Positions 35,788-45,037 of a DNA stretch of 64,000 nt are shown piece after piece. Numbering within the stretch: position 1 is the stretch's first letter; each line of letters opens with the position of its first letter. Source of the DNA: Coprococcus_C hominis (GTDB lineage: Bacteria; Bacillota; Clostridia; Lachnospirales; Lachnospiraceae); NCBI RefSeq assembly GCF_020687505.1, contig NZ_JAJEQT010000004.1; one strand, 5' to 3'. A program made the position numbers and the translations under genes. The notes beneath the pieces are model-generated. The model saw nothing but the letters and a program-made list of their open reading frames with translations, was not told the DNA's origin and searched no databases.

Positions 35788-37368
35788 TTATTTCAATATA
35801 ATCCAAGTCGGCGTTGTATCATACATACCAATTGGCACCTGTAAAATACCAGTTACATATCTGTATACACCCCCACACCCTTTTTCTTCCTCATCCGCAT
35901 TCACAGTTTCTATACTACAATCCATGAATACATATTTCGGAGACACCATGTTATAAAACTCCGCACTCAGTGTCCACCGTCCATTATTATTTGCCTGCAC
36001 ATAATCTGCATTTAGTTTATCATAATTTTTCTCTATAATATGGTCCTCTAATGGATGGGTTATTTTTGATAAATATAACATGGATTCTTGATTCGCCTGG
36101 ATTCGAAAACAAATAGAACCGTTGTATTCTTGATATTCCCCAATTGCATCCGTTTCATCATCCCACGCATGTAATACCTTGAAACTAAGCCCTAATGCTT
36201 CAAATTGATCATCTTCTTTTACATAGTTTACATTCGTTTCTTTTTCTAAAGTTTCCCGGAACATTTGCACAAAATCCGTGTTCTGCCATTCTTTTGCATC
36301 CCTCAGATAAGTTGCATACTGCTCGTCGTTTATATGCATCGTGTAGATCTGATCAATCTGAATTCCCTGCTTGTCCTGTAGAATTTCACAAAATGCATGT
36401 GCATTGCTATCAATCGGGCTTGTCACAATCCAAGCCGTTACATGATTATCATGTGCCCGGATGATTGCTCGCAGCTTTTGTTCATACCAGCCATATCCAC
36501 CATCAATGATGATCAGATTATTATTTTTATCCTCGATTGTATAACACATACTTACTTCACTTGTATTCGGCCCATACTGTGTTACAATCCATCCACCCAG
36601 ATCCCGTTGTTCAACATCCGCGCAGTAATACAGATTATATCCGGCTACATTTTTATAGATCTGGTATCCATATTGATTCAAAAGGTCTTCCGGCACCGTT
36701 TTATAATCTTCGAGCACAACAAAATCATAATTTTTCGCCATTGCCTGTGCAAAAATATAGTCATAATTTGGATTCTCAGAACGCATCTCATTCGCGATTC
36801 GAAGGCTCAGATCGTCAATGACATTGATATATCCTTCCACATTTCTGCCGTACATTAATTCAATGTCTCCGCAATATTGACGTATCTCATAACTTAAATT
36901 AAGTGCGGCAATACATTTTGGCGTTTCATCCACCGCCAGCATCTCATCACATACCTGTTGTACTCTGGCATCCACCTTCTGTTGATTGGATGCCTTAGCC
37001 ATCCCAGAATGTGTATATACATTTGTGCCTTTCCATACAACCGCTGCCAGCACGAGTACAAATGCAATCACCTTTACGGCAATATGCTTTCGTTTTCTCA
37101 CAAACAAAACTGTAGCATACGCAATTGCAAGGGTATTTGGCAACAGCCACATCAAACGCCAATAAATGATTTTGGAATATACATATTTGTACAGAATTGG
37201 GTTCAATACCAAAAAAGCCAGCAACACACTTGGATACACTATTTTCCGTCTGCTTTCCTTCGTTGCAAAAAACAGGTATATATATGCGACGATTGCAAAA
37301 AGCAGATACCCGCGATTTCCATAATATTCATTTACCCAATATATAATCGGCTGCATCCAAGCTCTCAT
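35788..37368 (-). CDS. Membrane protein with C-terminal catalytically dead MBL-fold domain
   Basis: 526 residues. Four N-terminal transmembrane helices (to about 112) are followed by a large extracytoplasmic part. From residue 258 it aligns well with the MBL hydrolase at 9035-9943: VTQY, MCYTI, LIIIDGG and AW-IV/FI segments and spacing are the same, but the HTHSDH ligands read S317, I319, S321 and N322, the Asp of TGD is Lys, and the SHHGN block reads NNNG. All metal ligands are gone, so it cannot be a canonical metallohydrolase and is probably a binding or structural domain. AGGTG precedes the ATG. It is encoded after a DUF4422 transferase gene, and its membrane part may correspond to the missing C-terminal half of the DUF6077-like protein at 38248. 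Confidence 0.85.
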   Translation of the reverse strand: MRAWMQPIIYWVNEYYGNRGYLLFAIVAYIYLFFATKESRRKIVYPSVLLAFLVLNPILYKYVYSKIIYWRLMWLLPNTLAIAYATVLFVRKRKHIAVKVIAFVLVLAAVVWKGTNVYTHSGMAKASNQQKVDARVQQVCDEMLAVDETPKCIAALNLSYEIRQYCGDIELMYGRNVEGYINVIDDLSLRIANEMRSENPNYDYIFAQAMAKNYDFVVLEDYKTVPEDLLNQYGYQIYKNVAGYNLYYCADVEQRDLGGWIVTQYGPNTSEVSMCYTIEDKNNNLIIIDGGYGWYEQKLRAIIRAHDNHVTAWIVTSPIDSNAHAFCEILQDKQGIQIDQIYTMHINDEQYATYLRDAKEWQNTDFVQMFRETLEKETNVNYVKEDDQFEALGLSFKVLHAWDDETDAIGEYQEYNGSICFRIQANQESMLYLSKITHPLEDHIIEKNYDKLNADYVQANNNGRWTLSAEFYNMVSPKYVFMDCSIETVNADEEEKGCGGVYRYVTGILQVPIGMYDTTPTWIILK

Positions 37369-37388
37369 GTTTTCACCTATTGTTATCT

Positions 37389-38234
37389 CTAAAAACTGCT
37401 ATCATATTTCTTATGAAATACCTTTGCCTTTAAAAAGGAAATTCCTTTTCGGAACCAGTTTATCTTCTCCATATAGATAAATGGCAGTTCCTTCACATCT
37501 TTTTGTGAAATCTGGCCTGATTGAATCTGATAATCCAGCCATACATTAAATATAATTTCACTTACCCGTCCATAAAAACGGCTCTGAAATGCTGACATCT
37601 CCGGTTGTTTCTCACCAACCCTTTTTTCCAACTCAAAAAGAATCGCAAACAACCATGCACAATACGAGTCAAACAATGCACGCTCCATCACCATCATATT
37701 AAACATATAGCCAGAAGTTTGTTTGATCACTTTATCATAAGAGTTCAGATAATCCGGACATTGTTCTCCAATGATTTCCCGCACACAATCCAAATGTTCT
37801 GCATAATGTGTGTGTGCATAATGTGAATACAATGTCTCAATATAATATTTACGCTTCTTTGGCACTACTATACGGTGCGTCTCAAAGATCTTCTCCATCT
37901 CTGGTTCAGTAACGATACACGCAAAAGGATCCTTACTTTTATTTTTCCCTTTAAAATAACGCCGATAATGTACAAGTCCCAGATACTCTGCTGGTATATT
38001 TTTCCAAGCGTAATAAATACCTGTCAATTCACAATAATTTGGATTTTTCGCTGATATATTGTCACCTTCATTATCCTTCTGATACCCCAGATCAAGCGGC
38101 GTTCCATCCGGATTTTTCTTTCCCTCTGCGCCAACATGCAATGGTACATACATAGTATCTTCCGGCATACGATAAGGTTTATGTGCCGCTATTACAATCT
38201 TTATGTCTTTCTTACTCAATTTTCCTTCCTCCAT
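37389..38234 (-). CDS. DUF4422 capsular glycosyltransferase
   Basis: About 281 residues. IKIVIAAHKPYRMPED near the start, LVHYRRYF and the FMNMMVMER-like segment (YMFNMMVMER) match DUF4422, a GT-A-like family often found in capsule loci. Start at 38234 has AGGA five bases upstream and follows the previous stop at 38248, while an ATG at 38273 would overlap it. It lies between two membrane genes. Confidence 0.88.
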   Translation of the reverse strand: MEEGKLSKKDIKIVIAAHKPYRMPEDTMYVPLHVGAEGKKNPDGTPLDLGYQKDNEGDNISAKNPNYCELTGIYYAWKNIPAEYLGLVHYRRYFKGKNKSKDPFACIVTEPEMEKIFETHRIVVPKKRKYYIETLYSHYAHTHYAEHLDCVREIIGEQCPDYLNSYDKVIKQTSGYMFNMMVMERALFDSYCAWLFAILFELEKRVGEKQPEMSAFQSRFYGRVSEIIFNVWLDYQIQSGQISQKDVKELPFIYMEKINWFRKGISFLKAKVFHKKYDSSF

Positions 38235-38247
38235 ACATATCCTGAAA

Positions 38248-39330
38248 TCAATGTAGCAATGTTGAAATTCCAAGATATGCGATATTGACCAGACAAGTGC
38301 CCCACACCATTATCGCAGTGCGTAAGCTTTTCTTTGCAATTCCATATACGAATCCAAAACATCCAATCATAACCGTTGAAAGTATATAGCTCATACTTGT
38401 AAGAAGCGCAACTGCAAACACCGTAAGCCATACCATACAGATTGCTCCTTTTTGTTCCGCATTATATACTGTCTTTTCTTTCCATCGTCTATCATCCGGA
38501 AGTAATCGATACAACCGCAAAAAAGCATACAGAAGTGCCGGTATTCCAACCGCTGCCATAGTTGCTTTCCCCTGCCATAACCGGATTATCGTAAAAGTTT
38601 CCGCATTGTAGATCGAAAAATATCCATACATATACATTACTAGTAGAAGAATCACAAACAAAGCTCGATATATATGTTTATCAAATAACTCACCTGCAAC
38701 CAACCAGAAGATGCACATCATCACCGCCAGCAATACCGGTGGTAAAAATGTATGCATCATGCTTGCCGCCGAAATGCCTGTTATCTTCGACAGATATGCT
38801 GCAAATACCGCCCACGGAGATATCACATCCTTGAACAAATCTCCGGTCCAGGATAATATCTCCTTTCCCGTGTTCACATCTGTAAGCAGCATTCGATTCG
38901 TACGAACTGTATCAACTGCATTGACAACAAATCGTGTATCATCCGCATTTGTGAGCTGTAATCGGAATGACTGTACAATCATATATATTCCAGTTGCAAG
39001 CATAACGATGATTCCAACCCACGCAGATGGCTCTACCTTTGGAATTGTCATACTACAATATGTTTTTTTCACAATCCCATAAACAATAATCCCAATAAGG
39101 AACATCGAATACACAACAACATCCACAAGGAAACTTACCTTCAACAGAATAAGCGGAACCGTGATAATCTGAAAAACTGCCCACATACTCAGATATCCCA
39201 TAACAAAACTTCGAGGGATCGTCCCCCGCATGCTCAATCTGTTACATATTGCATTACCAACAAATACAGGCGCAATCCACAAAAACAAGATATATAAAAC
39301 TATATTTCCAACGGACGCCGTCATCTCCAA
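38248..39330 (-). CDS. DUF6077-like multi-spanning membrane protein
   Basis: 360 residues, about nine transmembrane helices. It has an outside loop (RLQLTNADDTRFVVNAVDTVRTNRM...) similar to clostridial DUF6077 proteins, whose role in glycan synthesis is unknown (a GT-C-like transferase is plausible). The protein ends abruptly after a helix (VNIAYLGISTLLH), shorter than expected if the family normally has a longer C-terminal half, and the membrane start of 35788-37368 could be the other half. Confidence 0.65.
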   Translation of the reverse strand: MEMTASVGNIVLYILFLWIAPVFVGNAICNRLSMRGTIPRSFVMGYLSMWAVFQIITVPLILLKVSFLVDVVVYSMFLIGIIVYGIVKKTYCSMTIPKVEPSAWVGIIVMLATGIYMIVQSFRLQLTNADDTRFVVNAVDTVRTNRMLLTDVNTGKEILSWTGDLFKDVISPWAVFAAYLSKITGISAASMMHTFLPPVLLAVMMCIFWLVAGELFDKHIYRALFVILLLVMYMYGYFSIYNAETFTIIRLWQGKATMAAVGIPALLYAFLRLYRLLPDDRRWKEKTVYNAEQKGAICMVWLTVFAVALLTSMSYILSTVMIGCFGFVYGIAKKSLRTAIMVWGTCLVNIAYLGISTLLH

Positions 39331-39331
39331 C

Positions 39332-40735
39332 CTATACCGATCCCTTTCTCTTCAACACCGTAAATACGGTCTTTATCAGTATCTTAATATCCAAACTAAT
39401 ACTAAAATTCATAATATATTCGTTATCCAATCGAACTACTTCTTCAAAATCCGTAATTTCGCTACGCCCGGATACCTGCCACATACCTGTAAGTCCTGGT
39501 TTCATAGCAAGTCGACTCTTATGGTGCTGATCATACTGATTATATTCATCCACCGTTGGCGGTCTTGTTCCAACCAAACTCATATCGCCCTTGAATATGT
39601 TGATAAACTGCGGAAACTCATCAATACTTGTCTTCCGCATAAACCTGCCGATTGGTGTTACACGCGGATCATCATCCATCTTGAACATCAAACCGGACAT
39701 TTTATTCTGTGCCATAAGTTCTTTCTTCCGTTCTTCTGCATCCATATACATAGATCGGAATTTATAAATCTTAAACCGTCTTCCATTCTTTCCAACACGT
39801 TCCTGTTTGAAAAAGATTGGACCCGGTGACTGTATAAAGATAATCGGCGCAAATATGACAAATAATATTGCCGTAATCGCCATCCCTATAATAGATACTC
39901 CAATATCCATCAATCGTTTAATAACCTTTTGTTTGAATGACATGATATTAATACTTGTTGTAATTACCGTATAATGACTAATATTCTCTACAGCCGCATT
40001 CGGAGTTCCCGGAAGAATATTATTGATACTTACGTGTACTACAACACCCATCGCGAGAAATCGTTTGGTGATTTCTGCAACGCCTTCTCCATCATACTCT
40101 AAAAATATCTCATCAATAATATTGGATTTTACATATTCATACATTCCTCCAGCATCTGCAACAACATCAATACCATCGATTTTCTGACCGGTCATATCCT
40201 TATCCAGAATAACGATTCCATGGATCAGGTAATTTCGATATCCACTTTCTGCCAACCCTTTTACCAGGCTTTGCGCATGTGCATGATTCGTAACAATAAG
40301 CATCTGTCCTTTTCCGCGCTCTTTGTCCTCATTGGAATATAATACTTTCTTTCTCACAAGACGTACAATATACATGGTAATTGTGTCAATGACCACAAAC
40401 AACGCAAACAATATTCGAGAATACACCGAAGATTGTTTCGCAAAGAACAATATAAACAAAATCACTGCAAACATCTCTGCATTATGAATGACTACTTTTT
40501 TCAATTCCTGTATGGCATTCCGCATTAAAATTCCAGAATACCCTTCCGAAATAAACATGATGGATAAATGTATTAAAATAACCATAATATTCATCATTGT
40601 ATATTCCCCTGGTGTGGAATTCACAAGCCTTCCAAGCCTGATATAATATGCCAACCAGTAAGACACCTCTATACAGATAAGATCCAATATGATGAAATCC
40701 AAATGTTTACTTCTGCTCGTAAATTTATTTTGCAT
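39332..40735 (-). CDS. Priming glycosylphosphotransferase (polyprenyl-phosphate)
   Basis: 467 residues of the WbaP/CpsE group. Five transmembrane helices at the N terminus with a Rossmann-like middle region, and a C-terminal catalytic domain (about 265-467): SPGPIFFKQERVGKNGRRFKIYKFRSM, FMRKTSIDEFPQFINIFKGDMSLVGTRPP and PGLTGMWQVSGRS. It transfers sugar-1-phosphate to undecaprenyl phosphate to start repeat-unit assembly. The donor sugar cannot be read from sequence. Its start overlaps the end of the kinase-like gene by 11 bases. Confidence 0.95.
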   Translation of the reverse strand: MQNKFTSRSKHLDFIILDLICIEVSYWLAYYIRLGRLVNSTPGEYTMMNIMVILIHLSIMFISEGYSGILMRNAIQELKKVVIHNAEMFAVILFILFFAKQSSVYSRILFALFVVIDTITMYIVRLVRKKVLYSNEDKERGKGQMLIVTNHAHAQSLVKGLAESGYRNYLIHGIVILDKDMTGQKIDGIDVVADAGGMYEYVKSNIIDEIFLEYDGEGVAEITKRFLAMGVVVHVSINNILPGTPNAAVENISHYTVITTSINIMSFKQKVIKRLMDIGVSIIGMAITAILFVIFAPIIFIQSPGPIFFKQERVGKNGRRFKIYKFRSMYMDAEERKKELMAQNKMSGLMFKMDDDPRVTPIGRFMRKTSIDEFPQFINIFKGDMSLVGTRPPTVDEYNQYDQHHKSRLAMKPGLTGMWQVSGRSEITDFEEVVRLDNEYIMNFSISLDIKILIKTVFTVLKRKGSV

Positions 40736-41963
40736 GTTGTATCATCCCTTTTAATTTTTCCCATCCTTTGACACTGGCTGCCTTTTCCTGCACAATCGCA
40801 GCATCTGCCTGAATGGTATAATCAAACTCTATCAAATAGGTGTGTTCCTTCATGTTTTTAATATAAATCTGTGGATCGCCCTGTTCCATCACATACGCAC
40901 GTTTGTCAAACCGGTATCCATTTGTCCGATACTCTAATTCATAAGATGCATTTTCCGTATATCCAACTGCCTTCTGAATATATACAACACACGGAATCTC
41001 ACCCGGATCAATCCTTAAATTCCGCAAAGCATCAGGCAGCTTTCTTTGCAAATGAAACTCACCTTTTTCATCTGGATAAATACGGATGATATCACTTTCT
41101 GCTTCCGAATATCCTTTTCCCGTATCATAATACAGTTGAACCTGATTTGTTCCATTTTCATTTCCCTTAATTGCTTCTTCGAGATCCAGATTCATGACAT
41201 ACTGTCCCATTGTTCCATACAATGCATATAAATCGCTCCGATCTCTGTAGCAGTATTGCTGCAAAAAATGCAGTTCCATCTGCCGGTAAGCGGATACATT
41301 CTCAGGTGTAACTCCAAGCATCCGATTCATCTCTGTTTCATCAATGCTCGCACGGTTTGCATAATTCTCCAAATATACTTTACCCGCACGCCAAAGTAAA
41401 AAATCCACAGGAACCGGGAAGTCAAAGGTCCACTCATAATCAATCACTATCCATGTATTCCCCTGTACCATAATGTTGGAAAATATTAAATCAATATCTA
41501 CCCCTTTGGAAAAAGGTACAGATACCGGAAGTGTTATTTCCCCGAACGCCTTTTGATATTGTTCTATTTCGTCCTGACTTCTTTCTCCACATACTGACTG
41601 TTCACTCAAATATACTTGCCGGATTTCGGAAGCATACTGTTTTACTAACTCCGCAAATCCATCCTTGTCATCATTTGCCAGACATGCATCTAATGCAGCC
41701 TCTAGTGTATCTCCATCTACATATTCAAATTCGATATATGCATCTGTAAGGTTTGCCCGATTTGCACACAAACGACTCCCTGCAAACTCTTTTTGCAACA
41801 ATCCATATACCTCGTTCATATGTTCAATATGCGGACGTGCCAATCTTGTATCTGCATATTTACGCACAACGCGGCTTCCGTCCTCCCGACAAACAATATC
41901 GGTGCGAATCGCGTAGTCTGGATGACGTTGATTCGAATATTTTGTATAAATTAATCGCTCCAT
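40725..41963 (-). CDS. Kinase-like protein (WbdD-kinase or APH-like fold)
   Basis: 412 residues. Two features of the protein-kinase/aminoglycoside-phosphotransferase fold are seen: D-x4-N in DIDLIFSNIM (Asp158, Asn163) and the DFG-like Asp175 in VIDYEW. Upstream is an ATP-binding-like region (RKYADTRLARPHIEHM; YIEFEYVDGDTLEAA hinge). C-terminal part (about 270-412) is a beta-rich domain with an acidic character. It is next to, and in the same order as, the methyltransferase gene (one-base spacing), which mirrors the MTase-kinase layout of WbdD, the chain terminator of ABC-exported E. coli O9a antigen. Strong AAAGGAG site. Activity is predicted, not proven. Confidence 0.65.
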   Translation of the reverse strand: MERLIYTKYSNQRHPDYAIRTDIVCREDGSRVVRKYADTRLARPHIEHMNEVYGLLQKEFAGSRLCANRANLTDAYIEFEYVDGDTLEAALDACLANDDKDGFAELVKQYASEIRQVYLSEQSVCGERSQDEIEQYQKAFGEITLPVSVPFSKGVDIDLIFSNIMVQGNTWIVIDYEWTFDFPVPVDFLLWRAGKVYLENYANRASIDETEMNRMLGVTPENVSAYRQMELHFLQQYCYRDRSDLYALYGTMGQYVMNLDLEEAIKGNENGTNQVQLYYDTGKGYSEAESDIIRIYPDEKGEFHLQRKLPDALRNLRIDPGEIPCVVYIQKAVGYTENASYELEYRTNGYRFDKRAYVMEQGDPQIYIKNMKEHTYLIEFDYTIQADAAIVQEKAASVKGWEKLKGMIQHAK

Positions 41964-41964
41964 C

Positions 41965-42882
41965 CTACACTCCTTTGGCTACAATCAAAAATGAGTTTGA
42001 GAACTCTGGAAACATTTCTGCTCTAATCAATTCCCCATACACTTTATTTTCATCAAATAAACGCACACGATTCCGATCGAAATTCCGATGATTTACATTC
42101 AGTTCATTCTCATGTGGCAGATATTCATCCGAAAAGATCTTTTCAGGCAGCTTATAATCCGGGTATGGATAATAAAAAGTATGCTCAGAAAAACCAGCCT
42201 GTTCCAACATATGGGCTAACTCGTTTTTAGAAAATGTCCGCACATAACTATCTTTTGCATACCCTTCAATTCCGCCAAAAAATGTTGCTATATGATCTTC
42301 CCGGCATCCTGCCCAATATTTCAATCCAAATTTATTTTCTATCGCAAGAATAAGTCGCCCATCTTTGGTTAAATGCTTCTTGATAATTTCTAAAAATTCT
42401 GCATATGGCTGTTCACTATCAATATAACTACATGCATATTCAAATACACCAATCAACGTGATCACATCATATTTCTTCTCCAGATGTTGTTCCACTTCCT
42501 GAAAATTACCAACTTTAATTGTGATATTATCTGCTTCCTGATGCCGATACGCGTTAATCAGCGAGCGTTTCATAGAAAGCTCCACCGCATCTACATTTTT
42601 TGCCATACGAGCAAGTACACCAGTAATTGCTCCACAACCTGCTCCTATCTCCAACACACTGTCTTCTTTTGTAATCGGCATTGATTGTACAATATTCTCC
42701 CTGACATTTGAAAAATGATACAAAATCGCCCAGGATTTTCGCTCTGCTATCACACGATTATACTCGGAAACCGGAACATTTTTTGCTATATCCAGCATTT
42801 CATCTTCAATTTCGCCGTCACTGTACAAATCCTTGCCAGGATAGTATGTGTCATCAATTGTTATGGAACCTATTTTCTGCAT
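41965..42882 (-). CDS. Class I SAM-dependent methyltransferase
   Basis: 305 residues. SAM-binding motif I is VLEIGAGCG (76-84); motif for the end of the second strand is VELSMKRSL, and the LTKDGRLILAIENKFGLKYWAGC block is a hallmark of this clade. It is related to the N-terminal domain of the fused protein at 58505-60793, which carries an AHNRFGIRYFCG counterpart. Next gene is the kinase-like gene, previous is Wzt, so methyl and phosphate capping of a polymer end is the likely role. The ATG overlaps the end of Wzt by 13 bases; AAGGGA precedes it. Confidence 0.85.
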   Translation of the reverse strand: MQKIGSITIDDTYYPGKDLYSDGEIEDEMLDIAKNVPVSEYNRVIAERKSWAILYHFSNVRENIVQSMPITKEDSVLEIGAGCGAITGVLARMAKNVDAVELSMKRSLINAYRHQEADNITIKVGNFQEVEQHLEKKYDVITLIGVFEYACSYIDSEQPYAEFLEIIKKHLTKDGRLILAIENKFGLKYWAGCREDHIATFFGGIEGYAKDSYVRTFSKNELAHMLEQAGFSEHTFYYPYPDYKLPEKIFSDEYLPHENELNVNHRNFDRNRVRLFDENKVYGELIRAEMFPEFSNSFLIVAKGV

Positions 42883-44183
42883 ATATTCGTCCCTTCATAA
42901 GTCTGAACTGTAATCTTCGAGTTCATATCGTAATATCCAACCGTATTTTTATCTGACACGACTGTGATATTGCATACATCATATAAACGATGATATACCG
43001 TGAAATCCGTGCCATTATAACCAGTACAACCAAGCGAAAGAAGATACTCGCCTCCTTGCAGATTCATATCCTGCTCAAAAGATATCTCCATAATGGGGCC
43101 AACCTCAAAATCAGTCTTTTCAAACATCGTATTTGTACCGGTAATTTCTGTTCCCTTTGGATCTTTGATGGATAACGCAAATATCGGATATTCAATTGGC
43201 GCATGCATCTGCACCTTCATGCGTACCGTAAAAGGTTTTCCCTTTTCAATCGTATTGGTAATATTTCCACAGCTATCTACAATCGCATAATCAATAATCT
43301 CTGCTTTCTTATCACCATACTCAATGGCATTTTCATTTTGTGAAAGCAAATCCTTCCAGCATTTTGCTTCTTTTACAGATTTTGCTGCCTCCATACTTGG
43401 TGCCTTGGCAATATTTTCTGTTTCCTCGTCCACATGTTCCAAATCCAACTGACCAACCAGCACCTTTTTATACATGTCAACCATTTCTTTGGGACGTCCC
43501 TCTGCCAGTTTTACACCCTTATTCAACAGCACAACACGATCACAATATTTACTGATACTGCTCAGGTCATGGCTTACGAACAATATAGTTTTTCCCTGTT
43601 CTTTAAATTCCTCAAACTTTTTATAACATTTTGTTTGAAAGAATACATCACCAACAGACAACGCCTCATCTACAATCAAAATTTCCGGATCTATGTTAAT
43701 CGCTACTGCAAAAGCCAACCGTACAAACATACCCGAAGAATATGTTTTAACCGGTTGATGAATAAACTCTCCAATATCTGCAAATTCCAATATTGAATCC
43801 AGCTTTGCATCAATCTCCTTCTTGGTAAAGCCAATCATAGTTCCATTTAAATACACATTCTCAAGTCCTGTGTATTCCATATTAAATCCAGCTCCCAACT
43901 CAAGCAATGCAGAAATACGTCCATCGATCTCCACATTACCACTTGTCGGATTCAGAACTCCGGTAATAATCTTGAGAATCGTTGATTTGCCAGAACCATT
44001 TGTCCCAATAATTCCAACACATTCCCCTTTTTTAATATCAAAATTAAGATCATGCAATGCATAATGTTCGCGATGCAATACTTTTTTCGTTAAACCCAGG
44101 GACTCCCGGAATCGATCGGATGGTTTATCATATAATTTATATAATTTCGTTACATTCTGTACACGAATCGCCGTCTCGCTCAT
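42870..44183 (-). CDS. wzt: Polysaccharide ABC exporter ATP-binding protein with C-terminal carbohydrate-binding domain (Wzt-type)
   Basis: 437 residues. ATPase domain at 1-240: Walker A GTNGSGKST (60-68), signature YSSGM (LSGGQ variant), Walker B ILIVDEAL followed by SVGDVFFQ, and the HDLSSI switch. The C-terminal part (about 295-437) is a beta-rich domain like Wzt_C, which in E. coli O9a and relatives recognises the chain terminator of the exported polymer. Paired with Wzm downstream. It lies upstream of the MTase/kinase pair, which would make that terminal cap. The combination argues for exporter-coupled chain termination. Confidence 0.93.
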   Translation of the reverse strand: MSETAIRVQNVTKLYKLYDKPSDRFRESLGLTKKVLHREHYALHDLNFDIKKGECVGIIGTNGSGKSTILKIITGVLNPTSGNVEIDGRISALLELGAGFNMEYTGLENVYLNGTMIGFTKKEIDAKLDSILEFADIGEFIHQPVKTYSSGMFVRLAFAVAINIDPEILIVDEALSVGDVFFQTKCYKKFEEFKEQGKTILFVSHDLSSISKYCDRVVLLNKGVKLAEGRPKEMVDMYKKVLVGQLDLEHVDEETENIAKAPSMEAAKSVKEAKCWKDLLSQNENAIEYGDKKAEIIDYAIVDSCGNITNTIEKGKPFTVRMKVQMHAPIEYPIFALSIKDPKGTEITGTNTMFEKTDFEVGPIMEISFEQDMNLQGGEYLLSLGCTGYNGTDFTVYHRLYDVCNITVVSDKNTVGYYDMNSKITVQTYEGTNICRK

Positions 44184-44201
44184 AATTTATCTCTCTTTTT
44201 C

Positions 44202-45035
44202 TTATAACACATCTGCAAAATGCACCTTCAGTCGATTAAACACATTCACACCTATAACAAAGAATAGCAATGTAATAATCCAAAAGGCAAGTGTCCATAA
44301 CGGCTTCTCCCAAAACCAAATATGATCCAGCAACGCATTTCGAAATCCATCTACAATATAATACATCGGGTTTAATTTAAATACTTTTGCTAAAGTTGGA
44401 TGGTTCACCAAAATATCCGATATATTCCACATAATTGGAGTCATCCACATTCCAATCTGTAATACAATATTTACAATCTGTGTCAGATCCCGAAAAAAAA
44501 CAACCACCGCAGATGTAAAATACGCCAATCCTAACACAAGCAGAAAGTTACAGATCATATAATATATAATCTGCAACAAATAAACACTTGGAATATATCC
44601 ATTACACCAGCATAAAACAATCGTAAATGCCGTAAATATCACATGTACAAAGATTGCCGACAATACTTTCACCAACGGTAATATATCGATGTTAAATACA
44701 ACTTTCTTTACCAGATAGTTGTACTCGATCAATGCATTTGTTCCACCGTTCAACGCCTCCGAAAAAAAGAACCACGGAACAAGTCCTGCCATCAGCCACA
44801 GTACAAATGGGTGTCCACTCGGTCTACCCTGACGCAATCCCACAGTAAATACAAACCAATACACAACAACTGTGACAATCGGCTGCACAAACGCCCAGAT
44901 TACGCCCAAATAAGAACCAGCAAACCGTGTCTTAAAATCATTCTTCGCCAGATTTCCGATCAATGTCCGATTTTGAACTAATTCGATCGGAAGATTTATA
45001 AATTGTCGAAACCGTGAAGTTGTTTTCTTTTCCAT
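44202..45035 (-). CDS. wzm: Polysaccharide ABC exporter permease (Wzm-type)
   Basis: 277 residues, six transmembrane helices of the ABC-2 superfamily; LGVIWAFVQPIVTVVVYWFVFTVGLR and WGMWMTPIMWNIS-type segments (GMWMTPIMWNI) are typical of Wzm/TagG permeases. It transports the full-length polymer on undecaprenyl diphosphate. 18 bases upstream of Wzt and two bases after rmlC, so in the same operon. Confidence 0.93.
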   Translation of the reverse strand: MEKKTTSRFRQFINLPIELVQNRTLIGNLAKNDFKTRFAGSYLGVIWAFVQPIVTVVVYWFVFTVGLRQGRPSGHPFVLWLMAGLVPWFFFSEALNGGTNALIEYNYLVKKVVFNIDILPLVKVLSAIFVHVIFTAFTIVLCWCNGYIPSVYLLQIIYYMICNFLLVLGLAYFTSAVVVFFRDLTQIVNIVLQIGMWMTPIMWNISDILVNHPTLAKVFKLNPMYYIVDGFRNALLDHIWFWEKPLWTLAFWIITLLFFVIGVNVFNRLKVHFADVL

Positions 45036-45037
45036 GC

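Noticed and set aside
36397..36858. Open frame on the plus strand opposite the dead MBL domain
   Set aside because: Antisense shadow with no ribosome site and no motif.
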